DNA from: Hoplostethus atlanticus
Lineage: Eukaryota; Chordata; Actinopteri; Trachichthyiformes; Trachichthyidae
Assembly: GCA_034670405.1 (NCBI GenBank)
Contig: JAXDDX010000024.1
Coordinates: 186,001-250,000, forward strand
Direction of reading: 5' to 3'
Length of the DNA: 64,000 nucleotides
Numbering within the stretch: position 1 is the stretch's first letter; each line of letters begins with the position of its first letter. Below the pieces are notes generated by a model. That model was not told where the DNA came from. It made no database searches and was given only the letters and a program-made list of their open reading frames with translations. A program made the translations under genes and the position numbers. Below are positions 41,501 to 53,096 of this stretch, in pieces.

Positions 41501-43930
41501 GCTGATCAGACCTGCACAGCGGTTAGGAGGCATTTTGGACCATTCCTCCTTATAGAACTGTTTCAGTTAATTGATATTTTTGAGATGTCTTGCATGAACT
41601 GCTTGCTTCAGGTCGTGCCACAACATTTCAATAGGGTTAAAGCACTTGGCCATTCCAAAATGGGAATTTTCCTGTTTAAGCCATTCTATTGTAGCTTTGA
41701 GTTTGGGGTCATTGTCATGCTGCATGACCCTGTTAAGCTTCAGATCAAGAACCTTTACCCAGAAATTGTTCAATTTCCTGATACTATTTGGAATTCATTG
41801 TTCTCAATGAATGAAGCCGTCCAGGCCCTGAGGCAGCAAAGCAGCCCAAACCATAATGCTCCCTCCACCATGCTTCACGGTTGGGATGACTGTTGGTATG
41901 CAGTGTTTTTTCTCCTACAAACATAGTGTTGTGCACTTTTTCCAAAAAGTTCAAATGTTGCCTCATTTGTCCACAGAACATTGTTCCAGTAGCCGTTCCA
42001 GGAGCAGTGGTTTCCTCCTATGAACACCACTCTTGTTTAGTGTTTTTCTTATCATGGACACCGATGTTAGAAAGTTGTAGAAAGAGATGCCTGCAGATCT
42101 TTAGCTGTTACTTTGGTTCTTTGTTTACTCCTTGTCCATTATGTGCCGTGGTCTTACTGTGATCATTGCTGGACGCCCACTCCTAGGGAGAGTAGCAATG
42201 GCACTGAAATTTCTCCATTTGTATCCAATCTGTCTGACTGATGGAAAGTTTTTCTCGCAACTTTAGTCCCCTAGTAAACCTATAGATATCTCTTATGGTC
42301 CCATTTTCAGCGCTGTAAAGCATCAGCAAAGAGGATTTTGATTTTGACTTATACTGGAATTGATCAAGTAGAAAGTAGCTTGCCCCGCTGTTCAGGGTTG
42401 TCCTGCTGAAGGATGTTGTGCCTGGTGGACAGATATCAGTGTGTTATGTGTGCCCTTCCATGTGTGTGGATTTGCTCAGTCTTGCGGCTCCACTATTGCC
42501 CTCTGGCTGTAACCCCCTACCCCTCTCGGCTGCTCCAGGTAACCAACCCTCTTGTACGCACCATCACGCCTCAGCTGCCCCAAGCTAAGTGATGCCGTCC
42601 TGGGTCACTGGCACTATTGTATTCCCCCTGTCGTTCACTTCAGGGAAGCGTCATGGCTTGTTCACTTTCTATCTGTTGTTCTTGTCACCCTCCTCTTTCC
42701 GATCCATGCATCATTTGGTCCTGAAGGATTCTAATCAGACAGTGACGCATCATCCTGTGCACTGTTCCAAAATGTCTGTGGAAGGAGAATAAGATTTAAA
42801 AACAATATCTGCTGTGCCTTTCTTCAAAATCCAAAGTCTTCCACTTGATATGGTACTTTTTGATATACTAATGTGTAGCTTTCCGTATAAGCAGGATGTT
42901 TTCAGGCATTTTTTGCTGAGTGTATAGCACCCTCTCCTTCCTCTCTTTCCAGCGCCCACTCAGATGCTGGATCCAGTGATACTGCCTGGTATTGTGTCCT
43001 GTGTGCTCAGTGTCCTCTGTGGAGGCCTCAACCTACTGCGAGGAGTCCATGCAATAGAGAGCATACTTCAGGTGAGGAAGAAACTGAGCTGATACTAAAA
43101 CGGACTCATTGGTTCATTGGATTTGGCAGAATTTGTCATTTGGCTTCGGTAAATGATTTGAGATTGTTTTGAAGTAATCAGAGTACTTCTCTCTACATAA
43201 GAGAGAACTAAATGAGTGAAAACTGAAATAGAGGACCCTCTGCATGAAGCCTTGTGTAGACATGCTGGCTAGTACAGAAAAATAACCTTTTTTCTCTCTC
43301 TCTTCTGTCTCCAGAATGACGATGAAGACTTTAATTACGTGATTGCTTTCTTCCTGGGCACGGTGGCCTGTCTGTATCAGGTAAGTGATAGTCTCTATTA
43401 AGAGCACCACGTCAGCAACTGAGTGAGTGACTAACAACCCTGTACTTTACAGCTCAGCAGCTTGTCAGGTAGACTAACGTTAGCAAAGCCCAATATCTTC
43501 TTTTAACATTTCCATCAGCTCCATTGTGCAGCTCGTAATAACAAATGGGACCCGCACAGGTATTTAAGATCACAAATTGATAGTGTGAAAAGGAGTTTTC
43601 AGGCTGGGGTTTTAACGAGCAGACGTTATTGTCCTGTGAAGGACAAATTAATGGTGAAAACTTGTCACTGGTTAGTGTAAGTCACAGAACATGCAGCATC
43701 CTGATTATTCTCTGCCTTTCTCCTTTCAGTGTTACCTGTTTGCCTACTTCTCTGTCTGGCGGAACAGCAAGTCTTTCCTGGCATTTGCCCTCATCTGTCT
43801 AGCCAACATGTATCTGTATGAACTGAGGAACATGTGGCAGATTCTCTTCCATGTGACGGTGGGGGCTTTCATGACCCTGCAGATCAGACTCAGACAGCCA
43901 CTGGGGAAAGCCCCGGACTACAATGTCTGA
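38382..43930 (+). CDS. sec22a: sec22a, vesicle trafficking protein SEC22a (complete)
   Basis: Joined exons 38382-38563, 40115-40278, 40558-40737, 42953-43071, 43315-43380 and 43730-43930 give 303 residues with GT-AG introns and matching phases. Human SEC22A has 307 residues. Residues 1 to about 120 form a longin domain ([31 protein letters not shown]); the middle includes [20 protein letters not shown], a SEC22A hallmark absent from SEC22C. The C-terminal half holds about four membrane segments, starting near [49 protein letters not shown] and [15 protein letters not shown], and ends KAPDYNV. Unlike SEC22B it has no R-SNARE coiled coil. By family knowledge it is an ER membrane protein linked to ER-Golgi transport. 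The ATG at 38382 aligns with the family start; an in-frame ATG two codons on is the only alternative. Confidence 0.95.
38564..40114 (+). other. sec22a: sec22a intron after coding exon 1
   Basis: About 1.55 kb of AT-rich noncoding sequence. Nothing recognised apart from the GT tract at its 3' end. Confidence 0.8.
40115..40278 (+). CDS. sec22a: sec22a coding exon 2 (longin domain)
   Basis: Encodes [20 protein letters not shown] then [20 protein letters not shown] and RPYSLIEF. The acceptor tract is a GT repeat (gtgtgtgtgtgtcag) instead of pyrimidines. Donor TTTG|gtgag. Confidence 0.95.
40558..40737 (+). CDS. sec22a: sec22a coding exon 3 (end of longin, linker)
   Basis: Encodes [20 protein letters not shown] then [17 protein letters not shown] and a variable linker to KYKGI. 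Acceptor acccgtcag, donor ATAG|gtagg. Confidence 0.95.
41283..42300 (-). mobile_element. Decayed Tc1/mariner-type transposon
   Basis: The left end (gtgggaaaacgtttgtgaac, ggtctgatcttcat) matches a solo fragment in pdia5 intron 14. The minus strand carries broken transposase: [18 protein letters not shown] and [17 protein letters not shown] (catalytic-domain end, about 41570-41730) and GCFAASG upstream near 41840, in different frames. Further remnants reach about 42260. Stops and frameshifts mean it is inactive. The right terminal repeat was not found, so it is truncated on the transposase N-terminal side. Confidence 0.8.
41567..41981 (-). pseudogene. Broken Tc1-like transposase
   Basis: Two disjoint open stretches (41567-41773 and 41784-41981) carry transposase motifs: QHDNDPK and [11 protein letters not shown] in the first, GLGCFAASG in the second. 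They are interrupted and frameshifted and cannot give a functional protein. Tc1 transposases are about 340 residues with a DD34E catalytic triad (family knowledge). Confidence 0.75.
42953..43071 (+). CDS. sec22a: sec22a coding exon 4 (first membrane segment)
   Basis: Encodes a hydrophobic segment [20 protein letters not shown] followed by [12 protein letters not shown]. Acceptor ctctttccag, donor CAG|gtgag. Confidence 0.95.
43315..43380 (+). CDS. sec22a: sec22a coding exon 5 (second membrane segment)
   Basis: The 22 codons encode [20 protein letters not shown] and YQ; phase 0 on both sides. Acceptor ctgtctccag, donor CAG|gtaag. Confidence 0.95.
43730..43930 (+). CDS. sec22a: sec22a coding exon 6 (last membrane segments, stop)
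   Basis: Encodes [40 protein letters not shown] and the tail [14 protein letters not shown] before TGA at 43928-43930. Confidence 0.96.
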   Translation, partial: CYLFAYFSVWRNSKSFLAFALICLANMYLYELRNMWQILFHVTVGAFMTLQIRLRQPLGKAPDYNV

Positions 43931-44620
43931 CAAAAGTCCACAACAAAAAGGACAACAAACCTTAGAATGCCTCGCCCATGTCCAGAAGTGCAGCTTAGAC
44001 TGCACTTGCCGGCCTGGGGACAAAGCTTACAAGTGAAAAAACCCAACCCCCCCCCCCCCCAGGACAGGAAGAGGAGCCAAAAATCTCAAGCACTGCTGTT
44101 GTCCTGCACACTCACACTACCATCAGTCCATTCCAGTACAGGACTGTGTCTAGGAGTGAATCTTATTGTCTTTGGTCCCAACTATTCCCTAACATTTGCT
44201 TCCTTTCAGAGCCATAGGTTTGGCTTGGGACTATGCAATGCAGGCTCATGTGTATGGCTCTCCTCTCAACGTGGGCATATCCTGTATCGTTAGGACCCAA
44301 TTGTCATTTGTTCAGCTTGTTTTGCAGATTTGTATCATGTGCTATAGACCATTTATTCCACTATTTATTTGCTGACTGACTGTGCAAGCTTTTTATAGAT
44401 TTTATTTCAATCATATTTGAAATTGTTTTATGGTTTGATTTCTATGCAGATTGACTTACTGTATATTCATCACAAAGTGTCTCTTGCTCTAACACACAAA
44501 CACCTATATGCAGACACAGCCTGTTAACATTGATGTCCTACTTCATCGCCCACATAGCCTCAAACATATGCCAGTGTCAAATGACTTTGTTAATAAACAG
44601 GTCTCCGTTAGCAGCACTCA
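43931..44620 (+). other. sec22a: sec22a 3' untranslated region (candidate extent)
   Basis: Contains a C-rich run (about 44046-44060) soon after the stop and ends shortly after a canonical AATAAA at 44592-44597. Length about 690 nt; the end is inferred. Confidence 0.5.
44592..44597 (+). terminator. sec22a: Candidate poly(A) signal AATAAA for sec22a
   Basis: Canonical hexamer 662 nt after the stop codon, the first one downstream of the gene. Confidence 0.5.
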
Positions 44621-47500
44621 CGATGCTTAGTTCTGTAGTCGAGCCCAGAGGCGGTCTGTCGTCTGAGCAGCTTCTGGCGTGGCTTTCCTCCCACTGAGCC
44701 CTTGGTTTAGAGCTCGCTGTGACAGCTACTGATGAAGAGACAAACTTGATATCCAATTGTCTCACCTTCTCCTCTTGTTAAGCACTTCAGCACACCATTC
44801 ACATTTAACGCAATCAGAATTAGGTCAGTGCATTCATGGGTGTTCAAATGTAACAAGGAATTATGGAGAGATTATCCCTATTCTAGTACCGACAAATAAT
44901 CAAACAAATGGAGAAGGGGAGCGAACTGGGACACACCTTTATTTTGTTATTGTCCATGATTAGTTGGCAAGGTTGTCATGTTTTATATATATTTTGCGTC
45001 GGGATGGACAGAAATAAGAGAATAGCTGTTGAATGAAAATTAATGTATAGCCACTGAGCTATGCTCCATGTCCATCTGCCGTCTATACTACATATCAGTC
45101 TGGTGACTACTGCAGTGCTTCAGCCTTGTATGATTCATCCCTCTCGCAGAATGTTTTATGACTGCACAGCTTCACAACAGTGGTACCACACCTACATGAC
45201 CTAATAGCTCTTTTCACAATATGGCTCTGATCGGATCGGATCTGAAATGTGCTTTGCTGGCCCAGGTTATTTGTTTTCACAATTTCCTTTCCAGTGCCAT
45301 TACAGATATTCCAGTGTGTGTGTTCCCAGGCCAGCTTAGTTTAGCTCTGAATGGTGTCGGTCTGTAGTGTGAAATGGAGTAAATTAAATTCAGTTCTTCT
45401 ACTCAGGTCTGGGAAAAAATTTATCATTTCCAGATTTTCAAAGTTTGGGATTTACTCCAAAACTCTTCTGAAAAAGTTCCTATTGATGCACATTTAACTG
45501 AAACGTAAGATGAACTCATTTCACGTTATTTGAGTTATGACAGATTTCCCAGTCAGATTTAAGGCCAACCACATCCAGTCTTTTGATCTAGTCAAGAAAT
45601 TAACATCTGGAAAAACTATGGCATGGAACTATGGAATTTTGAAATGGAAAATGTGTAGGAGCCCTGGAATTGGGTAAAAACAAAACGCCTGACTTCTGAA
45701 ATTTGTATTCTGTGTGGCTGTCACAAGCTTTTGATTTGATGACTAGAGGTGCTTGAGTTTGGCCAAGTGATCACACCCTCTTCTGTCCACTTGAAATGTG
45801 TCCACTATTGTATTAGAGTTCATTGCCTCTGAGCTCAGCTACGGAACATTACACAACATTTAAGAAATCTGAGACAATACCATCGCAATGATATCCATGC
45901 TTCAACAAAGAGATCAAATCTGTGCTCTTTATCATTCCACTACGTCACGGCTTATCACGGCACTTAATGAGATCTGTCTGACGCACGTTGTTGAAATTAT
46001 GAACTGAATAATGAAAGAGATTTAAACTGGGCCACAATGAGGAGGACATACAAATGCAAAGTTAACCAAAATGTACTTAAGCTCCTCTTGCTCCGAGCCT
46101 TTTATAACTTACAGTAAGAAAACATTTACCAGACCTTAGAGGAAGAAGCCTGCGGTAGTAAAGCTGCTCAGTGTAGTTTTATTCCCCCTACTCCATTTTT
46201 CTCTTTAGAGCAAAAACAAGCAACAGATCGTCACAGTTCAGAGGCAGTGAACCCAGTTTTGAGGCAACACTGTTTTTATTTCAGAAGCAATGGCACAACG
46301 GGTATTATGATGATGTGGATGATTATGATAATCGTTATTAGTGGGTGCATTATTATGAGGAAAGGCTAATTCCTCCAGAGGTATACTGCAGATTAATGAA
46401 GCAGGAGCATAATGTTCCAGGCTTGATCTGTTTTGGGTTTTTTTTCTGACACAGCTGAACAGGAAGTGTGTGGATGTAATAACAAATGTTTGATTGTTGC
46501 AGGTGGAAATTGCCGATTACCCGACATGCTATTGGAACTGAAAGACTAAAACAGTGAATGTCAGAAGTGAGAATGTTTGGGACAAACCCCCCCCCAGTTA
46601 TTCTTTGTCCTTCATAACAGCAGGGTTCAAAGGTTGGCTGTGCAAAAGGTCACTTTCATTTTAAAACCTTATCCCTGCTATTTTAGCACCCACTTATAGT
46701 AGATTCCCCTCTCTCATGAAGTCAATGACTATGTGGATTTTGCTCACTCCAACATCGGCTTGAATTCCACTGAGAAAATCCAGGTAAACATTGTTACGGT
46801 TATTGCCAGTAGTACAGTGACCTTTTGTTCAAAGCCTGTCCATTCTGCAAATCTCTGTTTACTCTGCAGACACACTCCATTTACCCCGAGAGATTTCAAT
46901 CTGACCAGTCAAACGCTTTTGAAATAAGTTACAAGTCATTTATGAATTATTATCCAAGCACCTGATACATTCTTATTTAACGGGCAGTGATTTAAGTTAT
47001 ATATAAATATAGATATGACCACTGGATAATGGATGAAATAACACTTAGGGGTGCTCATGAGTGGTTTAGCATATTGCTTTCATCTTCTCTACCCTATATT
47101 ATTAATAGTCATGATAAAAGGAAGACAAAGGACCCTTCATTGGTTAAAAAAAAAAAAAAAAAGCTCCTATAAACTGATGTAGTACTGCTGCCCTCTCCTG
47201 GAGATCTACGTGAACACATCTTAAACCCCAGATTTCAGTACAATGATGGTGCTTTGAACACTCTTGCATGAGAATAGTGTCAGTGTTTTGAATGGAGGAT
47301 GGCGTCTTAGTTCCGTTAGATCACCTTATTTACAAAAGCTCACGATGAAAGAAAAGTGAGCTTTGTGCGAATCAACTGGGGAATCCTGCTATGTTCATAG
47401 TTTGGAGGAAGACTGACACGCAACAGCTTGCAGAAAGTAAATAGGCATTAATCTAAATCCCTCGGTGAGCTGAAAACATGGGCGGATTATGTGGGAAGGA
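44620..47500. other. Region between the convergent sec22a and adcy5 3' ends
   Basis: About 2.9 kb of AT-rich sequence with a poly-A run at 47146-47162. No gene is supported. A CTCF-like motif at 47189-47201 is discussed under findings. Confidence 0.6.
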
Positions 47501-47544
47501 AACCAGGTGAAATAATGTCTTGTATGTGTGAAACATTTCAGCAG

Positions 47545-47550
47545 TTTATT
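47545..47550 (-). terminator. adcy5: Candidate poly(A) signal AATAAA for adcy5
   Basis: tttatt on the plus strand reads AATAAA on the minus strand, in the context CAAATAAACTGCTGAAATG. It is the only canonical hexamer I found on that strand between here and the stop codon. Confidence 0.4.
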
Positions 47551-49208
47551 TGAATGTAAAAAAACAAAAAAAAAACAGCATAGTGTTTGACATGACAGAA
47601 AATAAAGACAAGGTTTTGCCTCTGAAAACACATTGACGCTGTTTTTCTCACATTGCCACTGCTTCATCTTGTTAGGATTGTCTCAAGGATCCTCCTGTCT
47701 TAGCTGTAGTGAGGGAGAAGACGGGGTCCGTTTCCCCCCACGCCCTTGCTTAAGAAAATATCCACTCGGGCACCTTCTGATCTGTCAAGGGTCATTTGAG
47801 AAAATGTAAAAAGTGGAATTCAATGGCACTGTATTGTCTTATGTTGAAAAGCCCAGCTACTGTGTGTGCCATCTCTCACACTCATTGTGTTAAACACTCA
47901 CAGCCCGTTACAATCAACAGTAGAAAAAGGGGTCATGAGGGCTCAGAAGAGACAAATGGGATTAGATTGAATAAACAGTTGTGTGGACATAATGGTAGCA
48001 GCGGTACAGTACATTAACAAAACGGACACCACCATCTCTTCTCTTCTGCACTCTATTTTCAAATTTTACTCAGACTAAGAGCTGAGTATTTGAACTAGGC
48101 GCCAAGTTTCTCTTTTCCTTTTTAAAGATGATACATTTCCAAACAGAAAACCACCAACATTTAAAACTTTCACAGTCCATGTCAGAATCTTTGCTCCACC
48201 ACTTCAGTCGACCTCAGTGTACTCCAGATAAACACTTGGCACTTGGTGCAGACACTCACGACTCACTCTGGCCCTTAGCCAGGACAAACAGAACCAGCTA
48301 TAGCGTTTGGTACTGACATAGCCAAAAATAAAAAGGTCTGCGGTTGCCCGGTTAAAAGACGTTGTGTCAGATGATGTGGTAGGTTATGCTGCTAAAAAAA
48401 AAGAAGCTGTGGAGGGACACAGCAGATAAAAGGGCACATTTGCACATGGGCTCATCTATCCCTATCCACAGGAGTGTCATCATCGTCATCAGTATAGAGT
48501 ATTGAATATTAAAGGCCTCATTGGAGATCATTGGACATTCATTGGGTCGTACCATCTGATTGAGCAAGCGGGGGATGTGGAGTGAAGCAGGGAATGGCTG
48601 AAAGCACTTGAGTGCAAAATGGCTTTTGAGCACTAAGACTCGTACTGATGCATCCCAACATCAGGGGACGGTGCAGTATGATGCATAGTCCGTCTTTCAA
48701 ATCGTACACTTCCTTCTCATCCTTAAATACAGACACACTGTTGAGGGAAAAATCTATCAGAAACCTTTAACCAGCAAATGGTTGACTTCCTACAGATCAA
48801 AGTGCTCGCTTCACTGAAAGAGTGGAGAACAGGGATTCAGAGATGTCTAAATGATACATCAACTATGGTGCTAAACAGAAGACAAGGCAACACCGGTGAT
48901 GACTTCTGAAAACCAAATGCAAAAAAAAAGCAGGTGAACTGAAAAAACGACAAAGAAAACGATAAAGTTAAAGCCCCACCCTCTTCAATAATGTGCATGA
49001 ATGTGATAGATCTGTCAGTTACGTACATCTGGATACACACTGGTGTTTATAGATAGCTCTCTCTAATATATTAATGTACAAAATATAGAATCTAAAATAT
49101 CTGATAGAGTTTGGTGTTTTGGAGTCAAAATACAAAATTTTTAATATACAAAAAAAAAAAAAAAAGCTTTTCATTGACATCCTGAAAGTGTCTTCAGTTA
49201 AACTGAGT

Positions 49209-49209
<1 letters not shown>

Positions 49210-49252
<43 letters not shown>
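49210..49252. repeat. (GT)n microsatellite
   Basis: A perfect GT run of about 43 bp inside the candidate adcy5 3' UTR, read as (CA)n in the transcript. Confidence 0.95.
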
Positions 49253-49254
<2 letters not shown>

Positions 49255-50114
49255 TAGCTCTGACGGGAAGCTTTCTGTAAACCCAACTACTGCAGAGCCA
49301 TTTTCTCTCTGTTCATTCCAGCAGCCAACTTGGTACCACTGTCCACCGATGGACACACATTACAGTATTCCTCCACCACGTACCGGACAAGTTCAATATC
49401 CACATCATCGACTATCGATAAAGGGATGGAGAGTGCTGCGGGGCTGGCTGGTGCCATGCCACGAGTGTCCACATTTATCTGTATCACTCAAAACAGTGTA
49501 CAAAGACAACATGGACAAAAATCAGTTTTACACACATCATATGTTATACATACACATAAAACAGTGTGTGTGTGTTTTACATGTACATATGTTTCAGAGG
49601 TCGACAGAGAGAGGCAGAGAGATTGAGAAAGGAACGAGAGCAAGGAAGAGAAAGTTCATTGTCCTCATGCAGGCTTGTGTTTGTCACACACCCGGATCAG
49701 CTGAATGTCAATGAAAATCTGGCAGATTGGAGGGATTCGATTCCTCAGAGACCTTTGTATGAGAGCGACTTCACGCTGATGAGATCGGCCGAGTGTCATT
49801 TCCTTAAGGACTTTGACTGACAGCTGGCAAACCTGTCCCTGCAGTCTGATTGGACGTCTTTGGTCTCCTCAGCAAACTCAGGCCTATTAGGCCCCTCCCA
49901 CTAACAGTTTTCTCCTCAGAGTGAGCTTTGGGATGAGCTTTCCTGTCTTGCCCATTCTGGACAACAGGAAGTCGGCCTATATAGGTAGGGGAAGGGCTCA
50001 ACGTCATCAAAAGGACGTTTGAGCATCAGTCTCGGTCAACAAGGTATCACAGGTCCATGAGCCTGCTCGTCATATCAAAGGCTTCCCCAGTGTTCGCGTG
50101 TCTCTTAGTGGGTG

Positions 50115-50243
50115 TTAACTGCTGGGGGGTCCCCCAGTGAGGAAATAAGTCATCATCTCTCCTTTGCCCTTCACTGTGACCACACCTCTGTACTCCAGTG
50201 TGTAGTTGTATGAGGTCAGTACCTGGTGCAGGTCTGCGGTTAC
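50115..50243 (-). CDS. adcy5: adcy5 last coding exon
   Basis: Acceptor ctcctccag, then [40 protein letters not shown] and SS before TAA (50115-50117). The KGKGEM Lys binds the ATP phosphates. The ending GGPP matches the AC5/AC6 C-terminus. Confidence 0.96.
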   Translation of the reverse strand, partial: VTADLHQVLTSYNYTLEYRGVVTVKGKGEMMTYFLTGGPPSS

Positions 50244-53039
50244 CTGGAGGAGAGAAGGGCAGGGTCAGTTACAGGAGATATGAATGACACCTCAACACTG
50301 TTCCTGTGTCACTATATCGTGTTATTTTGGGGTGAGCCGTTCATTCTGCTTTTGTATTGTTGGTTTTTCAGATGGTGCAGTGAAGATAGATGAGACAAAT
50401 TATATGGTTCCATCTGTGTTCAGGGTAGTTTTGAGTTATTACGCTTTAATGATTTCACATCTGATAGAACAAAACCAATACAAAATCTTATCAACTTAAA
50501 TACACATTTTCAAAACTCATGAGTCACGAGTAAAGTGCCGTTGTGATATGAATAGATTGAACCTGATTGATTCCAGATAACAAAATGTGGTTTGGACTGA
50601 ATCATTCAGTCTTAAAATCATATTTTGTCTTAGATCAAGTGAAAGATGCTGCCAACGGGGGTGAGATAATTCCACTTGTTTCTGATGCAGTTTGACTTGT
50701 TTCAGATATTTTATCAACTGTGAGTTGGTTTTCCACTCATAGAGCTGATATGGCTCTGGTTGTTCAAAACTGTCAAAAGTGTTAAATGAAAGGTCCCATA
50801 TTATTCAGCTTTCATGATTTGGTTTATTAAATATACTATGGCTCAGGGTATATAAATGTAGTGGAGTTAAGCGTTCAATTGAATTAGTTCAAGTGAATGC
50901 CATCACACAAATTCAGCCTCACCTGGATCCTCTCTGGTACCCCTGTGCTGTCCATGCGGCTGGCCACATTGACTGTGTTCCCCCAGATGTCGTACTGCGG
51001 TTTCCTGGCCCCGATCACCCCGGCCACCACCGGACCCATGTTAAGACCTAAGGAGAGGTGGAAATGGATACGATGGCAAGTACTGTAGACACGTTCAAAT
51101 CAACTGAAGAGTTTTGTTCCAATCTGAAAAAGGTTGCACCTACTCCTACAAAAATGACCCTTTATGGTACTTTTTGAAGACTAGTAGGTATGTAGTCTTT
51201 AGTTAACATGGTAACACTTACTGGATCATATTGAAGGACAACATTCAGGTAAAGATTTTAACCCCCAAATTGGATATATAACATTTTCACTTCTGCAACT
51301 GAACATTAACATAGTTCCCCCTCTACTTCTTTCTCTATTGAGGATAGATTGTGGGATCAATAACAATCCCACAACATGTGCATCTGTTTCCCAAATTCCC
51401 TGATCAATCACAAACGGTGCTCTCTTTTTCCCCTCCTACACTCACCTATCTTCATCTTGAAGTTGTTGAAGGAGTGTTCGTTGATGTATTTCATCTGGTC
51501 CATCAGCCTCATGGCGTAGTCGGCCAGGGCGCGGATGTGCGAGCGCCCCACCTTGTCGTAGGTGGAGTCGTTGAGGCCGGAGGCCGCCATGTAGGTGGAG
51601 CCGATGGTCTTGATCTTCTCCAGCTGACGGAACTGGTCCTCGCTGATGATCTGATGGTGGCGGGGGAAAAGAGAGAAAAGTTTACTCCACAACTCTATGA
51701 CTCTTAAATGCCTTACACTAAAGAGGTAACTAAGACAAAGACGTTCATACAGAATGAATTCTTGAACTCGCAAACACAGTCGTTCACATTTCACCTCGTC
51801 GAAGTCAGCGATGATCTCGTTGAGCAGGCGGAGACACTCCACTCCCTCGTTGTTGGCCTCCAGCTCCACGTAGAACTCGGAGAAGTTGCTGATGGAGGCG
51901 AACATGACGGCGACGCACTCGCACGACTGGTAGTACAGCTCGTCGTTCCGCCGCTCGCGCTGCAGGAAGTGGGCGGCCACGTCTTTGGGTAGAATGTTGT
52001 GGAGCAGGCGGCGGTTGTAGGCCTGCAGCTCCTCCATCTCCTCCTTCTCCTCCGTGGCCTGGCCGGGGGGGGGAGGTGCAGTGAGGTGTTAGTTCAGAAT
52101 AAAGTAGAGGCGATTGTTTTCTTGGATGGGGGGAGGGTGGTCGAGACAGGGATTTGATGTACTTAAAGAGGAAATAAGTATGTTTCTGGCTTTCAAAACT
52201 CACTTTCCATCTCATACTCAAACTCCCGGACCATTGAGAAGTCAAGATGATTTATTACCTCTTCACTAAATGTTGGATCTCTGTTTTAAATAGCTAGCGT
52301 ACTTGTCTCTACTGTAAAAATGCGACTTTATTGGTTGTGTCACAAGCCACCATAACTCAAGGGGAGGGCTGTGTCAGAGATTTGTGTAGGAGGAAATAAG
52401 TTCTATCAATGTTCCTATTGGTCACCGATAGAGGTCGATAAAGGTCATAGCTTAAGAGTAAAACCTAAGGAGTATTCTGAGTGTCATTTTCCCTGAAGGG
52501 ATCTCTGACCTTAAAACACACACACACACACACACACACACCAACCTGTAGCTTCCAGAGGAAATCAAGCCTGGCGGTGGACTCCACCTGCTGGGCGTGA
52601 AGGTAGAGGGCGAGCACGAAAACGGTGATTACCACTGGAGTCATGATCTTCAGGGGAACCTTGGAGTCCACCACACAGCTGAGTGACAGCACACACACAT
52701 TACTTACTGGACATACATTCTGCTAAGTGCTACTGCCAATGCAAACTGCCCATTCATCAACCATACAGGGGTCACGCAGTTCCATTACAGGGGATGTATG
52801 GCAGTGGGAGATATATGGGACAGAACAATGGCACTGTGACACTGATTCAAGACACTCAATCTGCTGCCAGAATATCATTATAGTTGCATTTGTGCCAGTA
52901 TAGTGATAATGATGCTGTTAGCTTAGTCAGATGGCAGACGTGATGATTTAGGTCTCACCTTGTTCCATTGATGGGCTCACTGAGGAGATAAAGAGAGAAG
53001 ATTTCAGGGTTAGAGCAACTACACACAATTCAATCTAAA

Positions 53040-53096
<57 letters not shown>

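Larger units (their letters stand above)
40738..42952 (+). other. sec22a: sec22a intron after coding exon 3
   Basis: About 2.2 kb, nearly half of it occupied by a decayed Tc1-like element (41283-42300). Two diverged copies of an aagggcataggaagg-like unit near 40890 and 41020 echo the sequence at the exon 3 donor (aagggcataggtagg). Confidence 0.75.
47520..50114 (-). other. adcy5: adcy5 3' untranslated region (candidate extent)
   Basis: Continuous with the last coding exon and without other genes. A minus-strand AATAAA (47545-47550) about 2.6 kb past the stop is a reasonable end; long 3' UTRs are usual for this gene. The region holds a GT microsatellite (49210-49252) and an A-rich run near 49151-49165. 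Confidence 0.4.

Noticed and set aside
38382..43930. Identity as sec22c
   Set aside because: The [20 protein letters not shown] segment and the KAPDYNV ending fit SEC22A, not SEC22C.
49214..49714. A 166-codon plus-strand open frame
   Set aside because: It begins in a GT microsatellite and lies in the probable adcy5 3' UTR; composition is not protein-like.
51408..52037. A continuous 209-codon minus-strand frame through adcy5 C2a
   Set aside because: It reads through a 144-bp intron (51651-51794) with good donor and acceptor sites; removing the intron restores the exact cyclase sequence.
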